NCBI RefSeq assembly: GCF_029227915.1
Contig: NC_079880.1
Coordinates: 22,260,501-22,320,500, forward strand
DNA: 60,000 bases
Origin: Hydractinia symbiolongicarpus
Lineage: Eukaryota; Cnidaria; Hydrozoa; Anthoathecata; Hydractiniidae
Direction: 5' to 3'
A program made the position numbers and the translations under genes. The notes beneath the pieces are model-generated. The model was not told where the DNA came from, did no database searches, and worked only from the letters and a program-made list of their open reading frames with translations. This document shows positions 48,092-59,506 of this stretch, one piece after another (within the stretch, counting starts at the first letter, position 1; every line of letters starts with the position of its first letter).

Positions 48092-48835
48092 CTAGTCTAT
48101 AACACATTTAGCCAAGGATAAAGTTGTTCTCAGAAAATCGTAAGCTCTTGGCGAGTAAAAATGAAGAGTTAAAGTAAATTTTTTTACTTCGTTATTATAT
48201 CTCTTGCCATTAACCTTTCTGTTGTGGTTATCTAGTTGAGACTTTATCAGCTCCTTTGTAATTCCTGAAAAATGTTTTGCAATAATGCTACAACAGTCCT
48301 CAGATAGCAGACCCTTTTCTTTCAGGTTATTAACCAAATCATTCAAGTTTTCAATTTCTTTTTCTCTGCGTTTTAGTTTTTGATTTAACGTTTTGATTTT
48401 TCGTCTCAACTTTTTCTTAGTTGGTGATGGTGCAGGCTTCAGTATTTTTGTAGGAGGTTGGGGGATTTCGCTATCTGGTATGTTTTCATCGCGTACTTCA
48501 TCAAGTTTTCTTTTAGCAGGCTTTCGTTCGACAGAAGGCTTTCTGGGCTTTAATACTTTCTTCAATCTCTCTGGGAAATCAAATATCGAAGGTACAGCAT
48601 TTGGTTTTAGACGAGGTTTCAGATCATTTATACCATCTCTAGACATATAGTCAGAAGGCATGAAATGACTACTGCAAACATGGGAGTGTTTTGTAGGGGT
48701 AAAATTGTCTCTTCGTAATTCAACTGTCCAGGCTTTACACAGTTCATAATTTTCGATGGGAAATCTGTGGAAATGAATGTTACTACCTTTTTTATAACGG
48801 TTTGTATAGGCATATGCCACACAAGACCTACCCAT
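48092..48835 (-). CDS. THAP-domain, P-element-transposase-like protein (truncated, one zinc ligand lost)
   Basis: A 247-aa uninterrupted frame. Residues 1-80 are a THAP DNA-binding domain: SCVAYAYTNRYKKG at the start, FHRFPIENYELCKAW, RRDNFTPTKHSHVCSSHF and the closing DLKPRLKPNAVPSIF with the AVP box. The usual second cysteine (C-x4-C) is tyrosine, so only C, C and H of the C2CH zinc set remain. A basic linker leads to a coiled coil and then YNNEVKKFTLTLHFYSPRAY, the start of the P-element-type transposase region seen in THAP9-like proteins. The frame stops soon after (SLAKCVID), long before the catalytic RNase H-like fold. It is either a domesticated short protein or a decaying transposon remnant. 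Some THAP9-like genes have introns, but no continuing exon was found. Confidence 0.8.
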   Translation of the reverse strand: MGRSCVAYAYTNRYKKGSNIHFHRFPIENYELCKAWTVELRRDNFTPTKHSHVCSSHFMPSDYMSRDGINDLKPRLKPNAVPSIFDFPERLKKVLKPRKPSVERKPAKRKLDEVRDENIPDSEIPQPPTKILKPAPSPTKKKLRRKIKTLNQKLKRREKEIENLNDLVNNLKEKGLLSEDCCSIIAKHFSGITKELIKSQLDNHNRKVNGKRYNNEVKKFTLTLHFYSPRAYDFLRTTLSLAKCVID

Positions 48836-49529
48836 TTACTACTAGCACGGCACACACACGCACTTTCGTTTTGAAAAAAAAATTGTTGTTATGCCTCAAT
48901 TAAAAATGGCTGCCAAACCAGAAGTTTTCCTCATCTCGGAACCCGAAGTTAGACATCTAGTTTTTTATTTACATCATTGGTCTAGATTGCATTGAAAGTT
49001 AGTTCATAAATTGCTAGCATTTACGAAACTCGTAGTTTTATTACAAAATCTGATACCAACAAACACGAGAATACGTATTTAATCGACGTTGTAATTATTG
49101 TTTCAAATAAAATACAGACTGTTAGCACAACAAATGGTAATGGTAAGAGTTTTCTTACTTCCATAAAAACATGTCCTTATTATGACACCATATGCGGATG
49201 ACGTTAACAATACTGTTAACGAATAAAAACCGTTACAACAGCTTGCACTACTGAGAGAAGTTTCACGTGGAAAAAACATTGACGACCCAGAAATTTTAGC
49301 TGAAGTTGATTCTGCTGAAGATTTAAATAAAATCCGCAAAAGTACAACAAAAGCAGCTTTCTGGAGTACAGTGATTTGAAATAAAAAGAAATGCAAAAAG
49401 CGATATTTTTAATGATTTACAGGTAAAAACTTTCAGGAAGTTCATGATTAGAAGGCATTGCAATTCCACTCTGTGAATAACTTCATGCTTAAAAGACATT
49501 GAATGTAACATTCCGGGAGTGTATTCTTT
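48836..49529. other. Intergenic, SRRT 3' side
   Basis: AT-rich; no gene seen. It presumably includes the SRRT 3' UTR on the minus strand, but no clear poly(A) signal was picked out. Confidence 0.4.
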
Positions 49530-52500
49530 TTAAAAGAAATCGGATTCTTCAGGAGCATCAAGATCTTTGTATTTGATCAATTTACGATCACGGTAGCCGC
49601 CAACCCTGAAAGATTAGGACGCAAAATTATGCGAAAGCAGTTACACAAGGGTTTAATATTACACAAAGAGTAATAAGCGCGAAAATTACCTTTGTTTGAT
49701 GGATTTGGGTGGGTATGTATTCATTCGGCCGTAGGTGTCTGGTGGTGCACTCTGAGGAGTGGTTGGCTGGTAAGAGGAAGCATATGCCGGACGTGAAGGA
49801 GCTTATGGTAAAAAAGCAACAAAAACTTAATGTTATCAGAGAAGGATAATATAAACATTGTATATACATTGACGTGACTGTTTTACACAATTACAAATGC
49901 GGATTAGTCCTATTTGTTTGTCGCATAAAGTTTGTCAGAGTAAGAAACAAAACCTTAAAAGTGACAAGTCGAACGCACAGCATAACGCTGGAAAAGATTC
50001 AATTTGGAGAGGATCAAAAATTTACTGATTAAATGAACTACTTATTTCGAATATTTTCAAGGTCCGTTTAACGGAGGTAGAAGCCCTAAATAAATCAATA
50101 AAAATTAAACAGAACATACTAGCAAACACAACAGGCTGTCTGGCCTGACTTGTCCATGAGCGTGCCTCATTTCCAGTGGAACCTGTGTTGGATGTCATAC
50201 CACTGCGTGTTTTGGCGTCTGGAAAGCACGGTCGTTTCATGTCGTTGATGTAGTTGTTGAAGAATTGGACCTGGACATAAAAGCAAAAAATGCGGGTGAA
50301 ACACAAGGCTGAAGCACAAAGGTAAAGTTATGAAGGTGAAATATACAGGCAGGTGAAACACACGACTGAAGGACACAGGTAAAAACAGAAAAAAATACGA
50401 ATGAAAACATGCATTTGAAATCTATGTGTTGCAATCCAGAATAGTTAAACAGAAATAGGCACTCACACACTGGTGTGTGGAAGAAAACACGTATTTTTTT
50501 AAAGAAAGTTCATTTGCGTAAATGTTTTTAGGCAAGAAACATAAATTTGTGAAAGGTATACCTCCGTCTTCACGTTGTTCACACTATCCATGTGTTTCAT
50601 AAGAAGATGCTTTCGAATAAATTCAGGACCACGGAACTTCTTCCCACTTAGCGGGCACAGCCATTTGTCTTTTGCCAACTCCTGTGTGTTGGCTTTTATG
50701 AAGTTTTCCACTTCGCTATTTAACCACGGTTAAGTAAATAATAGTTTAAAACGCGAAACAAGATCACAGCAGCATAAATCTTAGCAGGCTTGACAAAAAA
50801 ATTTACCATAGACGAGACTATCAACTTTTTCACAATCTATATTATAATACCCGTATACGCCTGTCTGTCTGTCACGCAAAATGGTAGCTTAGCTGCGACG
50901 GGCGAACCCGTGGATTTTCCACAGGCTAGCGACTAGTAAATAAAATTTCTACAACTTTTTTCACCTAAAAATGCGACCAAGTTTAACAGAAACACTTCAA
51001 AACCATGTTGATGTTTTAACCTATTTTCTAATTAAAAGGTCAACCCTTTTGCTGGACGAGCAAAATTAACAACTTCAAGTAGGTAGAGAAAATAATCACA
51101 ATAACAAATGAAAAGATACGTCTCTTCGTCTTTCTTTCCCAACTTGACAGATTCTTCAGCTGTAGCTACCTCCTCCTCTTTAAAAATGTGATCCAGTTTT
51201 TCAGAATTCTGCTTGAAAAATTCGTGGACTGAAAAAAAAAATTGTGAAAATTCACATGAAATTTTCATTGTACAGTAATAATGCCAGTGTCTATTTCAAA
51301 CCTGCACCGTTTATTTTAATTCCTGTTTAAAACTTTTTTCTCTTCGTTTCCTTACTGGGTATTCTAAGAGTGGAATTAAGCTGAGGTAATACGGTCCTAT
51401 AAAACAAAGCAGAGTGCCTTAAAGAGTTAGCAAAATCAAGGCCACACGTACCATCTCGCTTACTAGCTGCTTCCAGTGGTGGTCCTCTTACGTGCATGAT
51501 ACCACACCTCATAGGCATCTCATCTTCGTGAACGTATTCATTTGCGTTGTAGTAATCAAGACAATGTACGATGCGAAGGTATAACAACAATAAATCCAGT
51601 GCCTAATAAACAGATAAAATAAACCTAAATATTTTTAAAATTAACTGCCTGTGGAACTTTTCACAATTTAGAGTATTTGTGTCGTGGTTTTCATATATTT
51701 TGGATAGTACACCCAATTCGTACTAATTTTCGCGCGTATTAATATTCGCGTAGAAAAAAACACCAAGTATTTTAAATCCCCCACAAAAAACAAAGGATAT
51801 ATAGTAAATGTCTGACTGTTGGACAAAATTAAAATCAGTTTTGTTTCCTAAAGAAATATTTTTATATATATATTGTATATTTGCACATAATTTCTGTACT
51901 AACTTCACACGCTAAGAAACATTTATGCACGAATGCGTGAAAATTTGTACTAGTGCCTGGGACATAAAATCACTCAATAAAAAATTACCAAAATTCCTCT
52001 ACGTTTTCAATACAACCTTGTAATCATAAATGATAAATAGATAAAATCATAAAATACAGTATTTGCTTAGGTTGCAATTTGCTTCACAGCTAACCTAAAA
52101 AAAAGCCTATTTCCCAATCTTCCAAAACAGTCTATATTTCCAAATAGACTTTGAATACTACATAGCTACCTAAAATACTAGTCAATTCAAGTGAAAGCAC
52201 ATGTTTTACCTTAGCTAAGTCTTCGTTCACAACAAGAGGGTATTCCTTCTTATCATCATCCTCATTATCTAAGTCCAAACCTGTAACCAATTCTTCTACA
52301 TTGGGTGGCAATTTTTCCAACAAAGGGTTGGAGTCAGGCACAATAAAAGTTGACTTTTCCTCTTTCTTTTCTTCTTCTTCTTCTTCTTCAGTTTTTTCAA
52401 CTTCGGCATCTTCTTCTTTCTTCACTTCCTCCTCTGATTCATCCTCCTAAAACAAGTTTGACATTTACAGCAAACAAACAAACAAAAACAACAACTTTAA

Positions 52501-55500
52501 ATTTTTTTAAAAAAATAAAATTAATTTTTTTCAGAGAAACAAGATTCGTGTATAGGACATTAACATTTCTACCACACAAAAAAAAACAGGTTTGTAAAAT
52601 CAATAACAGGGATATCACCTTTTAAAAGTCCAGTCCAACAAAAAATCAAAACATTTATTACCTTCTTCACTTCTTCAATTTGTCCATTCGTTTCTTCCTT
52701 CTCATACACCTGATGCTTGGCATCTAACTTTTTCAACAACTTTAACGCAAACTGCACATCAAGCTGCATCATCATTGGTGAACATGTGATGCCATTAACT
52801 GGTCGAATACGGTTACTAACATCTCGGTTAACAACGGGATTCAACTCCAACTCTTTTACACGGATGTTACTCAAACTCCAATTGATGTCTTTAATGTTAA
52901 CATCATGCTCAAATGTTGCCCAGGCACGTCGTGCATAACGGCGTTCAGGTGACGCTTCAGACATTGCAAGGCGTAAGAACCCAGGGTAACGTTTACACAC
53001 ACCAATTAGATCATTTCGCATGATGTTAGCTGGTACAGTACGCATAAAAACAGATAAGGGTCGTTTCAAGTGCGACCCATCATATTTGTATTTTGGTGCG
53101 TTGTGTTCATTTTCTTCTGCATCAGGTTCTTTCTTGATTTGTTCAGCTTTTGTTTCCGATTCTTCTTTATCCTGTTAAAAAAAAGTCAAAATACAGTTAT
53201 GAAAAAGTATCACCCAATATGGTGTCAAGGTGTTTAGCCTGATTTATTTTAAACATCGGATCAATAAAAGTGTTACCTCAATTGCTGCATCTTCTGTTTT
53301 TACTTTTCCTAAAAAAAAGCATTATAAGGTATAATTGGAAATAAAACATTTACCAGCTAGTAAAAGATTATGTCTTTCTACCTACCTTCTTCATCCTCCT
53401 CCATGCCTGGTGGTAAGGGTTCATCTTCGTCTTCCATGCCAGGTGGTAAAGGTTCTTTTTCTTCTTCATCATTTTTATCCTAATAATTATAATTAGGTAA
53501 ACCACTGCAGCAAAACTTATTATAACATACTATTTGTAGAGATTTTAGTAAAAGCTTGGCAGACTTAAGGAACTTTACAAATTCAACAATTTTTCTAAGA
53601 CATAAAATAAGGACTGCTAGAGTTGAAATCCATGTTTTATATAAAATAGTAATTTCATGATTAATTTTCGTGAATTTTGTAAAAAAGGAATTTCTCAATT
53701 TTAATTTTTTGCAGCAACAAATTTTCACAAAATTGACAAAAAAAACTCGAAAATTAATTCCCTTAGGTTACATTCGCTGCGCTGGTTAGACAAAAAAAAT
53801 AAAGGACAGTTTTCATTCAATCATATTTAGCACTTTCACTGTGTGGGCATGTGTTAGTTATATCTTTTTTAACAATAAATCAAAATTTCAAAAACAATGA
53901 AAACGTTGCAACCTGTGATGATGCACACCTAAATTAAATTAGCCTAAATTCTTATTGTACTTACTTCCTTTTTACCAGCATCTGGCGAAACATTTCCTGT
54001 TAAAAAAAATACAAGAAAATTTAAAATAAATTGTCAATAACAAAAATCAATAAAATGAAATATGCATTTACAAAATTACCATTGCAAATTTATCAAACTG
54101 AGGTTGCTTATTAGGCCCTGCAAAGTTAATAAGAAAAAACATTATTAATTACCTTCACTTTCTTTATTTCCACTTTCTAGTTTACTTTCAACAGGTGGAA
54201 GATCTAATGCTTTAACATCTTCGTCAGTGCCTCCCTCCAACTTAACAATGGCTAAAAAAAGTAAATAAAAAACTTGCACGGAAGGAACTTATTTTCTAGA
54301 ACAAACGAAATACCCATCAGCCTCATTTAAAAACTTCCTTGTGCACATTACACACAATTTCACAAATAATGATATTAATAACAACCATGAGGCAATAATA
54401 ATTTCCTTAGTACGGTTATCCACAACATTGTGCATTTAAAGCTCATATTTAAACCACAGAGCATATCCACCATTCTTTAAAAACGTTTGTTTTTGGAACG
54501 CCAACATTCCTTTTTGTGTAACTACACAGTTTCTGCTTAAAATAATTTATTGGCTTACATAAAAACACAAATACCTCTGTCCAAGATCTTTAAAACTTCA
54601 GAATTATTTGTGAGAGTCAGCGACAACTCTTCAAAATATCCTGCTTCCCAAAGGTTCAAAAATATTTCCAGTCTTTTGCGCAAACCTTGTCGCACGAGTC
54701 TCTTTCGTTCTATGGCTTTCACAGGATGGTACTTTTCTTCAAACCTGAAGTTTAAAAAAGGTGTTAGGATTGATTTTTATATTACCAATAATTAAATAAA
54801 TACCAATAAATTATTAGTATTGTAAGGTCACTATTGTTGTATCACATTGCCGTATTGTACGTTGCTTGTATCAGTACAGTACAATTGCCAACTGATTTTT
54901 TAAAGGGATAAATTAATTTTATACAAACCTGAGTGCTAAAATTGAAGCAAAGACACAGGATATACAAGGCTCTAACTTACTCTTATGTTTTATAACTCAG
55001 CAAGGCGGTCCATCCGTGGCGCAGTAAGACGATTGGTTACTATACAACAAGCCAGGTTCACAGCCGCATTATAGACCTGCGACTGTGAACCAACACACAA
55101 GCAAAATAAACGAGCCTGGTGTTACATTGATTTTAAACATTTTATAATTGGGAAAAACATTTGAATTTCTTTAGGTTTCTCTTCTTCGTTTATCACAACT
55201 GTCAGCTGACAGATGCTAAAAGAAGTCAAAATGGATGAACAAACTGGTTGCTGTTGAAAATAACATGATATCAAAATACACACAACACTGTAACGATAAA
55301 CCTTCTAACATGTAAGCCTTCTTCCAAATTTAATCTGGCAAGCAATTATAAGGTAAAATTGCCATTATTTAAATTTTACAGAACAAAAAAATTAACAAAC
55401 AGGTCAAATGTGAAAACACTCAAGTGAGCAAAAACAAACAAATCAGGTAAACAAAAACAAATTAACAGTTGGCTTACCATTCTTCATTCTTGTGTAGCAC

Positions 55501-56303
55501 AAAGAAATCATTGATCTGGGTTCGTTTAAATTCAACTTTATATTCTTGGTATCTTCGCACAGATTCTACTTCATCAATATCGTCTTCTTGTTGTATAATG
55601 AAATCTTTAAAACTCATCAACATAGGAATTCCAGTGTTACTGAAGTAAACACAATGACACAGCAATATTACAAAAGGCAAACAAATTAGATGAAATGGCA
55701 ACCAATCAAAACCCTTTTTACTCTTCCAGTCCTGTTTTGACAACAGTGATTTCAACTTTATGGTGTATCTCTCAACCACCTTCGTATTTCTTATCTAAAT
55801 TAAAGCTCACCTTTTATCAGTATTTGCTAACACATTTGAGTCTTGTGAGCCTCTCCAGCCCTGGTGATCACTGGATTCCCTATTATTATATATAAACATG
55901 TCAACTCAAGTATTGTAACAATTTGAAAGAAAGTGTGAAAAAAACTTTTTTACTTGACTTTTATTTTCAATGGTAAGTTCCATCTAATGACACCATTTGT
56001 TTTTTAAAAAAAGTTTACAAAAAATCATCCCTACGGCATGAGACCTCACCAATCACGCTTTGACTTTTTAGGCGGAGGACTTGATCCTCTTCCAAAACTA
56101 TCCCTTCTGTCTCTGCCAAGATCTTTGCTGCTTCCGTAATAATCTCGTTTCGAGCCTCTTTCCCAATTATTATGGCCACCACTCATACGATCAGGTCTAC
56201 CACGATCATATCTTGGAGCTGGTCTTCTGTTATCATAGTCATTTCTCTCTCCTCTGAATTTGTCTCTTCGCCTTCTATCATACTCTTCATCACTGTCACC
56301 CAT
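49530..56303 (-). CDS. SRRT: Serrate RNA effector molecule (ARS2), complete, 16 exons
   Basis: Nuclear adaptor that links the cap-binding complex to microRNA processing, 3'-end formation and exosome targeting. Exons, 5' to 3' on the minus strand: 56303-56050, 55879-55811, 55639-55478, 54744-54575, 54251-54153, 53996-53965, 53479-53386, 53308-53277, 53171-52662, 52446-52210, 51602-51452, 51228-51120, 50715-50562, 50270-50120, 49801-49690, 49605-49530. All junctions keep phase; 2412 nt, 803 aa (human about 876). The start [20 protein letters not shown] is the conserved Arg-rich leader. Next come [20 protein letters not shown] and WFEEKYHP (N-terminal domain), a long acidic middle, the RRM-like block FMRTVPAN ... 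[40 protein letters not shown], the zinc finger [18 protein letters not shown] and the closing [13 protein letters not shown], a known effector-binding tail. Acidic exons 5-8 are very short, so splicing may vary there. Confidence 0.97.
50845..50935 (-). repeat. Dispersed CCCGTGG-hairpin repeat, copy 2
   Basis: In an SRRT intron, inverted relative to 33553-33830. It shares TACCCGTATACG, CTGTCTGTCTGTCACGC, AAAATGGTAGCTTAGCTGCG and ACCCGTGGATTTTCCAC. Confidence 0.75.
55005..55110 (+). repeat. tRNA-derived SINE candidate
   Basis: TGGCGCAGTAAG matches a polymerase III A box near 55017. GGTTCACAGCC, near 55055, is a good B box at the right distance. The flanks do not form a complete tRNA, and it lies in an SRRT intron on the opposite strand. 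Confidence 0.55.
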
Positions 56304-56507
56304 TTTATTTATTACTAAACTAAGAAATAAGAAAAGTAATAATTGGGGAAGTTTTAAAAAAACTTGAGTAAAGAAAGCATTTATCTAAAACCACACAAGT
56401 TAATGTACAAAATTTCCTTGAGTGTTTATACCTCATCAAAATTTTTGTAATCACTGCCTATTTACAATAAAAAATTGTTACACATAATTAAAATGAAATC
56501 AAAAATG
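56304..56507 (-). promoter_or_regulatory. Short EXOSC4-SRRT intergenic spacer with acceptor-like sites
   Basis: Only 204 bases separate the EXOSC4 stop from the SRRT start. On the minus strand, tttcttatttcttag (AG at 56321-56320) and a second AG at 56315 precede the SRRT ATG by 16 and 11 bases. AATAAA overlaps the same region, just before that ATG. The arrangement fits either a compact promoter or a trans-splice site in a two-gene transcription unit. Confidence 0.45.
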
Positions 56508-57242
56508 TTAAACAACTAATGTGATTGATTGGTCTGTGGAATCTGACTCAACAGCTTGCTGTAAAACTGTAAATACATCCAAGCATGCTTTTTTGCTAGT
56601 CTCCAGTAACTGCTCCAAATTATCAACATGAAGTTTAGAATCCACCTGAAACAATACAATCTTTTCTGTGCGAGGAAGTAAAGCTAACGTTAATCTAGCA
56701 GAACCAGAGCTTTCCTCTAAGTAGTTGATATCGGCAAGGCAACTCTCCTGAACATAACTTGAAGTACATGCACAAACAAAATCCCTCATTGGAACTCCTG
56801 CATCAATTAAAGCCAGTGTTGCAGCATTTATACAGGCTGCTACATTGCTACCATCTGACTGCAAAGCTTGAACATAGATATCTATTTGTGATCTGGGGTA
56901 TAACTCCTTCATAATAGCTGTCTCAAACGTTTTTTGCAAAGTCAGTGAAATATCAGTTGTCTTCCTGTCACCTTTCGGCCTACGTTTACGCTCACTTGTA
57001 CTGAATGTAGCCATACTAAACTGGCAATTGATTATGACAGAATCATGTAAAGCTTTTGAACGATTCACAACTTCATGGGGTCCATACACACTGGCGATAA
57101 CTTTGGTATTACCTTGTTCAATATAGGCAGAACCATCAGCTTGTACAAATATTCCTTTCTTACATATAATTTTCCGTAACTCATGACATTTTCTTCCATC
57201 TATACGCAATCCTTCTGGTGAGATCAACTCTAAACCTGCCAT
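56508..57242 (-). CDS. EXOSC4: Exosome complex component RRP41
   Basis: Core ring subunit of the RNA exosome, which degrades and trims RNA 3' to 5' in nucleus and cytoplasm. The frame from ATG 57242 gives 244 aa, matching 245 in human, beginning MAGLELISPEGLRIDGRKCH. RNase PH fold landmarks follow in order: GIFVQADGSAYIEQGNTKVI, VYGPHEV, QFSMATFSTSERKRRPKGDR, LYPRSQIDIYVQALQSDGSN and GVPMRDFVCACTSSYV. As in other animals, the phosphorolytic residues are not expected to be active, so catalysis comes from the attached nucleases. An acceptor (ttcatgtag) sits directly before AAATGG. Upstream, near 57439, ATGGCTATAA/gtaagt could add an in-frame first exon encoding MAIK. The gene is otherwise intronless and ends 204 bases before SRRT. 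Confidence 0.97.
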   Translation of the reverse strand: MAGLELISPEGLRIDGRKCHELRKIICKKGIFVQADGSAYIEQGNTKVIASVYGPHEVVNRSKALHDSVIINCQFSMATFSTSERKRRPKGDRKTTDISLTLQKTFETAIMKELYPRSQIDIYVQALQSDGSNVAACINAATLALIDAGVPMRDFVCACTSSYVQESCLADINYLEESSGSARLTLALLPRTEKIVLFQVDSKLHVDNLEQLLETSKKACLDVFTVLQQAVESDSTDQSITLVV

Positions 57243-58425
57243 TTCTACATGAAAAAACAAAAGCAAAAGAATTCACACTACTTTATCACTGTTCACGTTA
57301 AGCTACCACATGGTATTTTTTTCCTGATCAGTTTGAAAAAAAAGTTTGTTTCCATTATAGTAATAAAGCTAGGTGCTGTGACAACAATGAACATGTTAAT
57401 CAAAAATTACCTACAATAACAACACTTACTTATAGCCATTGTTTACAGAAAGAAGAGAAAATTCATCTCACAAGAATTCACTGGTGCGACAATTTCATGC
57501 TGCCATGTTTTAGTAATTAAGATAATTTTATGTGACCGACATCAGTAGTGTCATACAGGTCCAACCTTGTCCCTAGCAGTTCCTGTAGAAATTAATACCT
57601 TAGGGTACTTGTTGTGCTACTGACAGTTTGCGGGCCGGGAAGAAAGGGTCTGCAAAAGGATATCCGTGATCTTTTTTTAGCACTGCGACGGGAAAAAATA
57701 CGCCTGACCGACTGATTCTTGCAGGGTCTTCACGATGTGAAAATAACATATTTTTCATGGTGGCCTGAGCATGTGAAAACAAAAATGCACAAATTAAATA
57801 AAGAACTATATCAAAGGCATGACAAAACTGTTTAGGCTGGTCTCAATGGCTATGCAGAACATACAAACTATAATGATGAAAGAAGTTAAGAAGAACATCT
57901 AAGATCAAAAATCGTATATACATAAAATTTAGCTAATATCAAAGCCCTTAAATAATCAACAGTTTCAGCATTATTTAGCATTTGAAGTACTTTGAGACAA
58001 AGGACTAATCTTTTTTTTTTTTGGGGGGGGGGAGATCATGACACGGAAAATTTTTTAAATAAAAATAAGTTAAAACATAAAGTGTCTTCCGAAGTAGAAA
58101 GAGGAGAAGTAGAGAAGAGTTCGGAAGAAGAGAAGAGTTATACACGGTAGGGAAAGAATACCTAAAAATAAAGGCTGGGCAGCCATTTTGAGGCGCGCGT
58201 GAAAAGAAGATATTAACCTGCACAACCGTTTCGGAATGACTGGGGCAACAACTGCCTAAAACAACGGGTGACGACGGCAACAACCTCAAACCCAGGAACT
58301 CTTGAAACATAATAATGAAATGCTTATAATCTGATTTCTTTTTCTTATGCTTTCCTTCTCGCAACTTAATAATATTATCCATTTTTTATAAGTAACATTT
58401 GAAATAGAAATTCTAATTCGTCGAT
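57243..58425. other. EXOSC4 upstream region and repeats
   Basis: The possible four-codon first exon and 5' end of EXOSC4 lie near 57420-57445. A decayed CAACCTTGTCCCTAGC end is near 57562. ORFs at 57600-57782 and 58005-58382 (-) look like chance frames. A long T run, followed by nine G's or so, lies near 58008-58031. Confidence 0.4.
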
Positions 58426-58439
58426 CGTGGCTGCCCTAA

Positions 58440-58515
58440 CAACTTCGTCCCCAGGGGGGGGGGGGGGGTCTGGAACATCGAGGGTAAGCGCGCTACAAAT
58501 CCCCGGGGGACGAAG
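58440..58515. mobile_element. Hairpin MITE with a poly-G run, CAACCTCGT family
   Basis: Begins CAACTTCGTCCCC, then 14 or so G's, and ends CCCCGGGGGACGAAG as the inverted partner. The G run makes length here uncertain. A second, one-sided end (CAACCTCGTCCCCGGGAC) is at 58626. Confidence 0.65.
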
Positions 58516-58699
58516 AGATGATGAGCCTGGAGATTGTGTTACCAAGGGCACTTATATCATATGCATATTTTGCGCCCCTCTCTCTTATTTGCAATGCATA
58601 ATAAACATAAACACTATATATGTGTCAACCTCGTCCCCGGGACTACTTGCTTCTTAATGGCTGCGCTGCCTGTAAAAGGAGCTGGAGTTGACCTTGTGA

Positions 58700-59506
58700 T
58701 AACGCCTTAACAAGAAACGAGACGAGAATGGCGGGTAATATTTTTAATTTTAATTCTGTATCAACCTTTTTTACCTTCTTTTTTACAATTCACGATATTA
58801 GCAGGGACCGTAAAGGACGATCTAAACTTTAATTTCACACCCGTGTTTACTCATGCCGTTAAAACCCTTTTCTAGTGAACCGAAAACTGTCTAATCGATT
58901 TCCAGGACACATCAACTGTTGAGTCAGCTCTATGTTAAAATTTGTCTTTATGTTTTGTCTGCCATGTTTTGTCTGCCATGTTTGTTCTGTAATTTATTTA
59001 ACTATTGTGTTGTCAAGTGTAGTTACCCAAGTGTATTTAGTGTAAACATTTAATCACCTGTTTGTGTCCTTGTGTTAATTAAATGTCAATTTGTGCAATG
59101 TTATAAAATTTAATTGTAAAGTATACTCTATAGGGAATTTATATTTATTTATTTAAAAGCAGATTTTTCAGTTCAGTTGTTCACTTGAAGTCACTGAGGT
59201 GATCACATCTTTTTCAATGTCAAGAAAAGTTTAAATAATCTTTCACAAATTCAATTTTTTTTCAGCAAGTCTATTTAAATTCTAATCAAGTTTATTTTTC
59301 AAAGCTCTCACACTTGGCAAGCTGGTAAGCATTATATAGTTTATAATATTTGTTATATTTCCTTAGTCATTTTTTTGAATATTCACTACATACATTTTTC
59401 TTATATATTGTAGTTTGAACACGTCGTTACAAGCATCAAGAGTGTGAGCGAAACTTGTCTTTTTTTTGGTTAACCCTACATTCAAACAGCAGGCGATTGT
59501 TTGTTA
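58700..59506. other. Possible LTR or 5' UTR of the right-edge gene
   Basis: No open frame. A short direct repeat TTTTGTCTGCCATG (about 58951 and 58968) and TATAAAA near 59104 could be regulatory parts. If the next gene is a retroelement, this would be its long terminal repeat and leader; no matching downstream copy is in the window to test it. Confidence 0.3.

Noticed and set aside
57600-57782. Minus-strand 60-codon frame after a hairpin end
   Set aside because: No family, no splice signals and decayed repeat sequence nearby.
58005-58382. Minus-strand 125-codon frame
   Set aside because: Contains poly-lysine from the T run and repeat sequence; no acceptor, domain or codon pattern.
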